From positions 1 through 23,271 of IMG/VR virus record IMGVR_UViG_3300045141_000178: a DNA stretch of 23,271 nt; one strand, 5' to 3'. Of this stretch, positions 6,653-11,811 are shown one piece after another; positions within the stretch are counted from its first letter, which is position 1; each line of letters starts with the position of its first letter. A model generated the notes under the pieces. That model worked only from the letters and a program-made list of their open reading frames with translations. It had not been told where the DNA came from and ran no database searches. The position numbers were made by a program, and so were the translations under genes. This DNA comes from a virus.

Positions 6653-6689
6653 CTTCCGGAATTACCAGCACCCACTTGCGTTTGGGCAT
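6513..6689 (-). CDS. 58-aa basic protein antisense to the repressor 3' end
   Basis: An ATG at 6689 is preceded by CAGGAG seven to eight bases upstream and opens a 58-codon frame ending in TGA at 6513-6515. The product begins MPKRKWVLVIPEVTPPRQ, continues with a helix (AADALEKMGEAVALLARKA) and ends in a strongly basic tail. Third codon positions are richer in G/C on this strand than on the opposing repressor frame, which supports coding here. It overlaps the last 140 bases of the repressor gene in antisense. Operator copy 3 (6759-6773) lies about 70 bp upstream of its start, so it may be under phage control. No family recognised. Its transcript could also act as antisense RNA on the repressor mRNA. 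Confidence 0.6.
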   Translation of the reverse strand: MPKRKWVLVIPEVTPPRQTVDPAYAADALEKMGEAVALLARKARKRKGCRHRKRAKPS

Positions 6690-6758
6690 TGAACGTCTCC
6701 TGCGTGTCTAGCCGAGCTCTTCCTTCACAATACATGTTGCATCGCGTCAAACGGTCCG

Positions 6759-6773
6759 TTGCCCTTTGGGCGA
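6759..6773. promoter_or_regulatory. Operator copy 3 (one mismatch), TTGCCC-TTT-GGGCGA
   Basis: This copy has a single mismatch from the palindrome (GGGCGA instead of GGGCAA), but is enclosed by an outer inverted repeat, ACGGT on the left (6751-6755) and ACCGT on the right (6773-6777). It is 96 bp, centre to centre, from copy 4. It lies between the 58-aa minus-strand ORF and the rightward operon, so it could control either. A TTGACG hexamer (minus strand, 6750-6745) lies nearby, but I see no good matching -10. Confidence 0.65.
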
Positions 6774-6854
6774 CCGTAACCCCGATGCTGTAGTGTTGGA
6801 TTGCGGTCTGTCAACCGTGGAATAGTGACGATTTGCGTCGGGATGGTGCTGCTA

Positions 6855-6869
6855 TTGCCTAGAAGGCAA
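6855..6869. promoter_or_regulatory. Operator copy 4 at the rightward early promoter, TTGCCT-AGA-AGGCAA
   Basis: A perfect 6+3+6 palindrome 52 bases upstream of the first gene of the rightward operon. Its left half, TTGCCT (6855-6860), could double as a -35 box with TAGGCT (6879-6884) as -10 at an 18-base spacing; both are mediocre matches. That would start the transcript near 6891, ahead of the GGGAG that serves the ATG at 6921. Confidence 0.78.
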
Positions 6870-6920
6870 CTCTGTGCCTAGGCTGCTCCCGCAGGCTCAT
6901 ACACAAAGCGGGAGCCGGTC

Positions 6921-7460
6921 ATGTCGGATAGCGCGGCGCCACAGGTTCCGTCAGGCTACCAGCTAGAGCGGGCGGTCTCGCTCTGGCAGCAATTACGCGA
7001 CGTCTATGATCTCGATCCGTCGCTTGCCGAGGACGAGGACGTCATCAACACGGCTTTCGCCGACGCTGAAATAACGCACCCTGATACGCTGCTTTCACGT
7101 GCGATTGACGCGCTCGTCTGGTGCGAGCGCCGCGAGGTCGAGGCGGACGATATCCGTCGCGAGGTCATCGCCCGGCGCGATCGCTACCGCGCGCGCGCGT
7201 CAAATATCCGGGTCATCATCGCCGAACTGCTCGACGCGCTACGGATCAGGTCGCACCGCGCGAAGTATGGGGCCGCGAGCTTGGCGGCTGGTCCGCCTTC
7301 GGTCGTGCTGACCGACGCCGATCTCGTGCCTGACGAATTCGTCCGGATCGAGCGGCATGTCCAATTGACGCCGATCAAGGAAGCGATCGAGGCCGGTCGG
7401 GAAGTCCCCGGCGCGGTTATGTCGAACGGCTCGACGGTCCTACGGATAAGGAAACTCTGA
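6921..7460 (+). CDS. Siphovirus Gp157-family protein
   Basis: The 179-aa protein matches the Gp157 family throughout. The N-terminus reads YQLERAVSLWQQLRDVYDLDPSLAEDED, the middle is a long charged coiled coil (EVEADDIRREVIARRDRYRARASNIR), and the C-terminus carries the conserved GPPSVVLTDADLVPDEFVRIE and IKEAIEAGREVPGAVMSNGSTVLRIR. Gp157-type proteins are encoded in early phage operons next to recombinase genes, and one member was linked to phage resistance when expressed in Streptococcus; the molecular role is unclear. A GGGAG lies seven bases before the ATG. It is the first gene of the rightward operon and its stop overlaps the bet start (TGATG). Confidence 0.92.
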   Translation: MSDSAAPQVPSGYQLERAVSLWQQLRDVYDLDPSLAEDEDVINTAFADAEITHPDTLLSRAIDALVWCERREVEADDIRREVIARRDRYRARASNIRVIIAELLDALRIRSHRAKYGAASLAAGPPSVVLTDADLVPDEFVRIERHVQLTPIKEAIEAGREVPGAVMSNGSTVLRIRKL

Positions 7461-8665
7461 TGGCGCAGGCAGCCCGCGAGCGGCAGGCATTGATGCCCGC
7501 GCCGCGCTATACCAAGCCGGCGATATTCGCCGGGACCGAGGCCGCCTGGCGCGTCCTGTGCGATCTCTATCCGTCCGCCGAGACGCCGGACATCGTTATG
7601 GCGGTCGTCGAGTATTGCGCGGCGAAGCGGCTCGATCCGTTCAAGGGCCCCGTGCACATCGTCCCGATGTGGAATTCCAAGCTACGCCGGCGCGTGCAAA
7701 CCGTCATGCGCGGGATTAATGAGATCGAGATCGTCGCGTCGCGGACCGGCGTATGGGCCGGGATGGATCTTCCGCAATGGGGGCCAGATCACGAGCGGAC
7801 GTTTCGCGGGACGCGCGAGAATGACGACGGATCGGTCCGTGAGGTCGAGCTAAGGCTGACATTCCCACTCTGGTGCGCGGTCACGGTTTACCGGCTCGTC
7901 GCCGGCGAGCGGCGCGCGTTTACCGAGCAGCTATTTTGGGAAGAGTGTTACGCAATGTCGGGCTTCAGGTCCGAGGTCCCGAACGAGCGCTGGGCGAAGG
8001 CGCCGCGTCAGATGCTTCACAAGTGTTGCAAGGCGGCGGTGCTACGCGCGGCGTTCCCGGAGGAAGGTCTCGGCTATGCCGCCGAAGAGATGGAGGACCA
8101 GTTTACCAAGGCGGGCGGCGTGACGATCGAGGGGAATACCGATCACGGCGACGCCGGTCTGACCGATCGGGACCGGCAAGCGGCACAGTACGGCCACAAG
8201 GCCCCGTCGTCGTCCTCTGGCGAGGATACAGCCGGCGTTGACCCGCTGATGGAACCCAACGGCACGATTTGGCTAAAGAACCTCACGGCGCTTCTAGCAG
8301 CGGCGCCGAACCTGGCGCGCGTCGTCGAGATCGCCGGTCACCAGCGCGTCCGCGCATCGCTCGAAACCGCGCCACCGCTGATCAAGGACCGGATCAATGC
8401 GCTGTTGAAGCAGGCCTACGAGTTGTTTGCGCCCAAGGCCGCGGACGAGCCACCGCCTGGCGATGACGGCGCCGACTGGAACACCAGCCCGACCGACGAA
8501 CTGCTCGCCGAGATCGAGGAAATGGACCTCGACGCTCTCGACACGCTGCCAAGCAGCAAGGCATGGGCTGCGAAAACCCGCAATCTGATCCCGCCCGATC
8601 ACGACACCATAAACGAGGCGATCGCGCTTCGCCGGGCGGTACTGAAGGGAGGCAATCCGACATGA
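7460..8665 (+). CDS. bet: Phage recombination protein Bet (RecT/Red-beta superfamily)
   Basis: The first 215 residues are a Bet domain: AVVEYCAAKRLDPFKGPVHIVPMW near 48-71, VQTVMRGINEIEIVASRTGVWAG, and the C-terminal ERWAKAPRQMLHKCCKAAVLRAAFPEEGLGYAAEEM. These proteins anneal complementary single strands during phage recombination, usually with a partner exonuclease and the host single-strand-binding protein. The remaining 185 residues are an extension, partly acidic (a DELLAEIEEMDLDALD stretch), beyond the usual length of about 260-300 aa, and may hold a protein-interaction module. An AAGGA precedes the start, which overlaps the Gp157 stop. No lambda-Exo, RecE or SSB gene follows, as would be usual. 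The stop overlaps the next ATG (ATGA). Confidence 0.93.
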   Translation: MAQAARERQALMPAPRYTKPAIFAGTEAAWRVLCDLYPSAETPDIVMAVVEYCAAKRLDPFKGPVHIVPMWNSKLRRRVQTVMRGINEIEIVASRTGVWAGMDLPQWGPDHERTFRGTRENDDGSVREVELRLTFPLWCAVTVYRLVAGERRAFTEQLFWEECYAMSGFRSEVPNERWAKAPRQMLHKCCKAAVLRAAFPEEGLGYAAEEMEDQFTKAGGVTIEGNTDHGDAGLTDRDRQAAQYGHKAPSSSSGEDTAGVDPLMEPNGTIWLKNLTALLAAAPNLARVVEIAGHQRVRASLETAPPLIKDRINALLKQAYELFAPKAADEPPPGDDGADWNTSPTDELLAEIEEMDLDALDTLPSSKAWAAKTRNLIPPDHDTINEAIALRRAVLKGGNPT

Positions 8666-8877
8666 ACAAGCGCAACCCCGACCACGAAATGACCGTCATG
8701 CAGCGCGGTCTTCGTGATCTCGCGGCATTAAGTCCGACCGGCCGGCGCCGCGTCCTCGCCTATTGGTGCGCGCGCGCCGAGGTGATGATGCCGGCAAACA
8801 GTGAGCCGCACGGCGAGCAGCAATTGGATATCGAGGACGTACCGATGATGCCGCATCTCAAAGGCGCTGCAGCATGA
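8662..8877 (+). CDS. Hypothetical early protein (71 aa)
   Basis: The start at ATG 8662 overlaps the bet stop as ATGA and its own stop overlaps the next start in the same way, so it is a genuine member of the operon. It carries a helical segment with TVMQRGLRDLAALSPTGRRRVLAYWCARAE-type sequence, then an acidic tail (QQLDIEDVPMMPHLKG). No motif, signal or membrane segment is evident. I do not recognise the family. The helix-rich N-terminus with SPTGRRRVLAYW resembles short phage proteins that accompany recombinases. Confidence 0.7.
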   Translation: MNKRNPDHEMTVMQRGLRDLAALSPTGRRRVLAYWCARAEVMMPANSEPHGEQQLDIEDVPMMPHLKGAAA

Positions 8878-9128
8878 AAGCGCGAACGCTCGCCGAGATC
8901 GACGCCGAGGCGAGCGCGAGCGCGACCGTGCCACGCCTCATTGACGCGGACCAGATCGCCGACCTGATGCACCTCGACAAGCGACAGGTTTACCGGCTCG
9001 TGCGCGAAGGGAAGTTTCCCCGCCCGACGATCGAGGTCGGACGGTATCGGCGTTGGAGCGCAAGTGATTATGTGACCTGGGTCGAGGCGCAGCGGACCGA
9101 GCGCGCGAAGCGGGGGCGCTATGCCTGA
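8874..9128 (+). CDS. AlpA/excisionase-like MerR-type HTH protein
   Basis: The 84-aa protein has the small winged HTH of AlpA and phage excisionases: PRLIDADQIADLMHLDKRQVYRLVREGKFPRPTIEVGRYRRW, where D-Q-I-A-D-L-x-x-x-D-x-R-Q-V-Y-R is the helix-turn-helix and FPRP...GRYRRW the wing, followed by SASDYVTWVE. AlpA-type proteins act as transcription factors or recombination directionality factors. With a tyrosine integrase 2.7 kb downstream, this is the best excisionase candidate in the window, and its position in the repressor-controlled early operon would couple excision to induction. A regulator of operon genes is the alternative. Both ends overlap neighbours (ATGA at the start; the stop lies 8 bases into the next gene). 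Confidence 0.85.
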   Translation: MKARTLAEIDAEASASATVPRLIDADQIADLMHLDKRQVYRLVREGKFPRPTIEVGRYRRWSASDYVTWVEAQRTERAKRGRYA

Positions 9129-9327
9129 CCTCTTGCCGGTCACGCTCGACGACATGATCGCCGAGCTTCGCCGCGAGTGCCGCATGCGGCGTGAAGTGTA
9201 CGCGCGCGCGACGAGCGATGGACGCATGAACCGCCGCGCCGCCGATCGCCGGATCGACGTGATGGACGCGACGCTCGCTTACCTCGAGCAACGCCGAAGC
9301 GAACAGGAGAACGCCGATGGTCGATGA
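9121..9327 (+). CDS. Small phage protein, early-operon family
   Basis: The 68-aa, all-helical and charged protein has DMIAELRRECRMRREVYARATSDGRMNRRAADRRIDVMDATLAYLEQ-type sequence. The pattern (an R-E-x-x-M-R-x-x-V-Y segment, then an ARG/GRM turn and A-D-R-x-I helix) recurs in short proteins of alphaproteobacterial and other phages, where it is uncharacterised. It begins 8 bases before the end of the AlpA-like gene and its stop overlaps the next gene. No enzymatic motif is present. Confidence 0.78.
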   Translation: MPDLLPVTLDDMIAELRRECRMRREVYARATSDGRMNRRAADRRIDVMDATLAYLEQRRSEQENADGR

Positions 9328-9532
9328 ACGGTGGAACGACGCAAACCGGCGACGCGACGGATTGGCGGTTGTCGAGGGGATCGGCAATTACCTGATAATG
9401 CCCGGCGCCGAGGGCCTGCCGATCGACAAGTGCCCCTGCTGCGACAAGCCGTTTCCGCTGACCGCGACGGGATTGCGCGCCGCGCGGCTGATCGCCGATG
9501 CGATGTATCCGATCGAGGAGCCGGGCGGTTGA
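9317..9532 (+). CDS. Small zinc-finger-like protein (CPCCDKPF motif)
   Basis: The 71-aa protein contains one CPCCDKPFPLT knuckle at about residues 38-48 within an otherwise short alpha/beta sequence. One CxxC alone cannot complete a zinc site, so it would need dimerisation or may be a relic of a zinc ribbon. The N-terminus (DERWNDANRRRDGLAVVEGIGNYLIMPG) is followed by a C-terminal helix ATGLRAARLIADAMYP. It overlaps the previous gene by 11 bases, and its own stop overlaps the TTG start of the next micro-gene. Function unknown. Confidence 0.72.
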   Translation: MVDERWNDANRRRDGLAVVEGIGNYLIMPGAEGLPIDKCPCCDKPFPLTATGLRAARLIADAMYPIEEPGG

Positions 9533-9615
9533 ACGTGCGCGCGCTCGTCCACGCCGCGCTGCTCGCGATCCTGCTTTGGTCGGTCATTCTCGTATTCATC
9601 GAGCTAGGTATGTGA
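9529..9615 (+). CDS. 28-residue single-pass membrane peptide
   Basis: A TTG at 9529 overlaps the previous stop as TTGA, with GAGGAG eight bases upstream, and the frame ends at TGA 9613-9615. The peptide is almost entirely one hydrophobic helix (VHAALLAILLWSVILVFIEL) and its stop overlaps the next ATG (TGATG). Overlaps at both ends and a good ribosome site argue that it is translated. Micro-proteins of this kind may modulate membrane enzymes or lysis timing. Nothing more specific can be said. Confidence 0.58.
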   Translation: MNVRALVHAALLAILLWSVILVFIELGM

Positions 9616-9848
9616 TGACGCTCCCGCGCTGCCGGTGCGGACGCAAGCCGCTGACCTACGCGCCGGGAAGCCCGCCGACCTACGCGCCGGGCGGTATCCT
9701 GATCGCCGCCGGCCGTCCGGTCGAAGCATGGTGCCAGCGGTGCGCGGCGGCCCGTGGGTGGCTCGTCGCGCCGACAGCGGCGAAGGCAGCGGCGGCTTGC
9801 CCGACGCCGCGTAGCGCGCGGAAAACGGCGCCGGCGGCGCGGCCATGA
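9615..9848 (+). CDS. Small zinc-ribbon-like protein (77 aa)
   Basis: Four cysteines form two knuckles, CRCG at about residues 6-9 and CQRC near 40-43, spaced as in a small zinc ribbon. Between them lies a proline-rich duplicated segment (TYAPGSPPTYAPGG). The tail is alanine-rich and basic, and may be disordered or nucleic-acid binding. The start overlaps the membrane peptide stop (TGATG) and the stop overlaps the next start (ATGA). No family name can be given, although short zinc-ribbon proteins are common in early phage operons. Confidence 0.7.
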   Translation: MTLPRCRCGRKPLTYAPGSPPTYAPGGILIAAGRPVEAWCQRCAAARGWLVAPTAAKAAAACPTPRSARKTAPAARP

Positions 9849-10231
9849 CGACGAGGTGGCCCGGCGTTGCGTTGGTCGCGCTGGACGAATACGACGTGCC
9901 GCCCGTTAGCGGGTTCGGTCCGCAAGCTGGCGTGCTTCTGGACGCAATGATGGAGTGCCCAATGATCCACCGCGCGCGCTACACCTTCGAGCGGATCGGC
10001 AGCGCCGTGTTCATTGTAGATCTGAACGAAGGCCGCTCGGTTACCAATGACGCGGAAGCGGTGATCCGCGATTTGGTCGAGCGCGGGATCGAGGTCGATC
10101 GCGCGTTGATCGTCTACCAGGACTCAACCGGACTGTGGGACCAGCTTCGGACGCGGCGTAGCGAGTTCGCCGGTGTCCGCGCGCTCGGCGCGCGCGACCG
10201 GATCGAAGCGATACAGCGGGCGCGCCGTTAA
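9845..10231 (+). CDS. Conserved phage hypothetical protein, end of the rightward operon
   Basis: The 128-aa protein has a recognisable C-terminal module: GSAVFIVDLNEGRSVTNDAEAVIRDLVERG, then RALIVYQDSTGLWDQL and an EFAGVRALG strand. This beta-alpha-beta pattern (V-F-I-V-D-L-N-x-G-x-S-V-T-N-D-A-E) recurs in uncharacterised phage proteins of alphaproteobacteria. The first 40 residues are probably a variable extension, and an in-frame ATG at 9961 could be an internal start for the conserved module. Its TAA shares bases with the TAA of the convergent cargo gene in a GTTAAC palindrome, so the two transcription units meet end to end. Confidence 0.75.
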   Translation: MTTRWPGVALVALDEYDVPPVSGFGPQAGVLLDAMMECPMIHRARYTFERIGSAVFIVDLNEGRSVTNDAEAVIRDLVERGIEVDRALIVYQDSTGLWDQLRTRRSEFAGVRALGARDRIEAIQRARR

Positions 10232-11082
10232 CGAAATTGGGGCCTCTTTTCGTGCTCCCAGGGAAGATAGATAAGTCGTCGAGGCATGGTAGTAAGCGCC
10301 GTGCTGACCCAGGCCGCCTCAAAGTCTCCCATTCCGAGGTCTCGGCACCTAACGAGCCCTTCCCGAGCAGGCCAAATAGAGATGAGGCCGTATCGGTCAA
10401 CCATCAATTTAGAGATATCGTTCAGTGGAACGCCAGAAAGCGCGGTACTAAAGCTCATCATGAACAGCCTTCCCAAGGCTCCGGCAGTGGTCTGACAGTC
10501 TATGGTCAGAGCTGGGGCCACTGGCTCTGGACGCGCTTCTGAAGGAATGCCTAGCTCGCTGGGCTCCTTCCACGCGAGATGACTAGTCGCTCCGTGCCAT
10601 CGTAAGCTTTCGTTTGTCCCAATCCATATTGCCCAACCGGAAGGCGGCTGGCGGTGCATCCGCAAGGAATTCCGTTCATCAAAGCTGGTCAGTTGGGTCG
10701 CGGGGTCGGAAAACTCATTCACCATTGTGAACATTGTAATCCAATTTGCTAACGCTCTTCGGTCTACTTTCCCCAAATACGGATTTTCCCCTCGCAGAAA
10801 CTTAACGAGGATTTTTTTGGCAGAGGCCTGCATCAGGCTCATCCAACCATTGTTGCAGTCCTTGCATGCGATCTTCAACCGCTGTGAAAACACGCTGCCT
10901 GGTCTGTCGAGCTTGCCCGGCCTCACTTCGAATGTCGCCATATCCTCCCCTAGTACGGAGGAAGTTAAATGTCTCGAGTGCCCGTCTGTGGGGATGTGGT
11001 TCCTGAGCCAATCCGGCCACGTGTGCTCTCGTGTGAGCCCATGGCGCCCACAGAAAGCGCACTTCCCAGGAGGGTTAGCCAT
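10228..11082 (-). CDS. HNH-type zinc endonuclease-like cargo (moron) gene
   Basis: The 284-aa protein begins KCAFCGRHGLTREHTWPDWL, with Cys8-x2-Cys11 and Glu19-His20, and returns with IACKDCNNGWMS containing Cys73-x2-Cys76 and Asn77-Asn78. CxxC...EH..P.W...CxxCN is the signature of a large HNH-like family often annotated simply as HNH endonuclease. The 200-residue C-terminal part is unfamiliar and may recognise a target. It lies on the opposite strand from its neighbours, and its DNA is visibly richer in A/T, with different codon use, indicating recent acquisition. Independent orientation at an operon junction is typical of lysogenic-conversion or defence cargo. A role in superinfection exclusion is inference only. 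No clear promoter was found upstream. Confidence 0.75.
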   Translation of the reverse strand: MANPPGKCAFCGRHGLTREHTWPDWLRNHIPTDGHSRHLTSSVLGEDMATFEVRPGKLDRPGSVFSQRLKIACKDCNNGWMSLMQASAKKILVKFLRGENPYLGKVDRRALANWITMFTMVNEFSDPATQLTSFDERNSLRMHRQPPSGWAIWIGTNESLRWHGATSHLAWKEPSELGIPSEARPEPVAPALTIDCQTTAGALGRLFMMSFSTALSGVPLNDISKLMVDRYGLISIWPAREGLVRCRDLGMGDFEAAWVSTALTTMPRRLIYLPWEHEKRPQFR

Positions 11083-11325
11083 AGCAAGAACTTCGCGCCA
11101 TCAACGCAAAGACACCCTCGTCGAGAGGTTCCAATCCATGCAACGGCGGCAAGGCATCCGTGCACGTTCGCATGGTAGATCGCATGGTCACCGGCAGGCT
11201 TTCCACTAAGTCATTGAAAGTATGTGGCATTTACGCCGAATATGCATTGTTCACCATTTCGCCAGACGACATTCCACATGATCATGCTGACTGAAAAAAT
11301 CTTGCCTTTTCCGCAGCTTAGGCGC

Positions 11326-11354
11326 TTGATGAGTTGCCCTTAAGGCAATACGAT
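11326..11354 (+). promoter_or_regulatory. Repressor-controlled promoter before the secreted-protein gene
   Basis: TTGATG (11326-11331) and TACGAT (11349-11354) are spaced by exactly 17 bases, and operator copy 5 occupies the spacer, as at the leftward early promoter. Each hexamer matches the sigma-70 consensus at four of six positions. The predicted start near 11361 leaves a leader of about 47 bases before the ATG at 11408. Confidence 0.7.
11334..11348. promoter_or_regulatory. Operator copy 5, TTGCCC-TTA-AGGCAA
   Basis: The outermost copy of the TTGCCY-N3-RGGCAA operator, 4.5 kb from the immunity region. It fits the consensus, the two half sites differing only at the innermost base. It sits between the -35 and -10 of the promoter that reads into the secreted-protein gene and on towards the integrase. 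Confidence 0.8.
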
Positions 11355-11407
11355 CCTCTGGAATGACAACCGGGGTCGCATGATTTTCGCATGGTGGGAG
11401 ACACGAT

Positions 11408-11722
11408 ATGCACATGCTTTGTTCCCTCGCGACGGTCCTGGCGCTCACCAGCGCCGCCACGGCCTTGGCTCAATTGCCGCCGGTCTCGATCGAGAACATT
11501 CGCGGCTTCGCCGGCGCCGGCATGGCGCCGATGAACGGGGACCTCAAGGTTCTCCACCAGTGTCCCGAGATCACCCGGTGGCCGGCGGATATGACGCCCG
11601 CCGAGGTCGCCGAGGCTCGCGCCCTGCGTATCGATCCCGGCGCGCTCTGGCTCCGTCGAAACGATGCCGCGATCGCTAAGTGTCTCGCCGGCTTGTCAGC
11701 CGAACAGCGCCGCATCGACTGA
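11408..11722 (+). CDS. Small secreted/periplasmic protein under phage operator control
   Basis: The 104-aa precursor has a textbook signal peptide: a short N-terminus, a hydrophobic core (LCSLATVLALTSAATA) and an ALA-Q cleavage site near residue 21-22. The mature part of about 83 residues contains two cysteines (in LHQCPEI and IAKCLAG), able to form one disulfide, plus a segment PADMTPAEVAEARALRIDPGALWLRR. GGGAG lies seven bases before the ATG. It is the first gene after the operator-bearing promoter and is followed by two hairpins. Exported phage-encoded proteins can alter surface receptors or block superinfection, but since the operator predicts repression in lysogens, a role during lytic growth or lysis is at least as likely. 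Family unknown. Confidence 0.75.
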   Translation: MHMLCSLATVLALTSAATALAQLPPVSIENIRGFAGAGMAPMNGDLKVLHQCPEITRWPADMTPAEVAEARALRIDPGALWLRRNDAAIAKCLAGLSAEQRRID

Positions 11723-11723
11723 A

Positions 11724-11740
11724 GGGGACGCCACGTCCCC
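11724..11740 (+). terminator. Hairpin 1 after the secreted-protein gene
   Basis: GGGGACG and CGTCCCC pair perfectly (7 bp) around a CCA loop, two bases after the stop codon. No U-tract follows, so it may be an attenuator or mRNA-stabilising stem and not a stand-alone terminator. Confidence 0.5.
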
Positions 11741-11755
11741 TGATCCACACAAGCA

Positions 11756-11784
11756 AACGGCGCCCTGTTGCAAAGGGCGCCGTT
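11756..11784 (+). terminator. Hairpin 2 between the secreted-protein gene and the integrase
   Basis: AACGGCGCCCT and AGGGCGCCGTT form a perfect 11-bp stem with a seven-base loop (11767-11773). The following bases, GTCTCG, contain only scattered T, so termination may be partial or Rho-assisted. It ends 28 bases before the integrase start, so it may set integrase expression relative to the upstream promoter. Confidence 0.62.
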
Positions 11785-11811
11785 GTCTCGACGTGAAAGG
11801 AAGGAAACCAA

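Larger units (their letters stand above)
11083..11407. other. Intergenic region with divergent control signals
   Basis: No convincing gene lies in these 325 bases. The left part continues the A/T-richer composition of the cargo gene and should hold its promoter. It contains inverted ATGTGG/CCACAT hexamers around 11223 and 11275 and a CATGATCATG palindrome (11277-11286) of unknown meaning. The right part holds operator copy 5 and the promoter of the secreted-protein gene. The attP core could lie here or near the integrase but cannot be located without the host site. Confidence 0.5.

Noticed and set aside
11277-11286. CATGATCATG palindrome and nearby ATGTGG/CCACAT inverted hexamers
   Set aside because: Short and unrepeated in the window; no basis for calling a binding site or attP.
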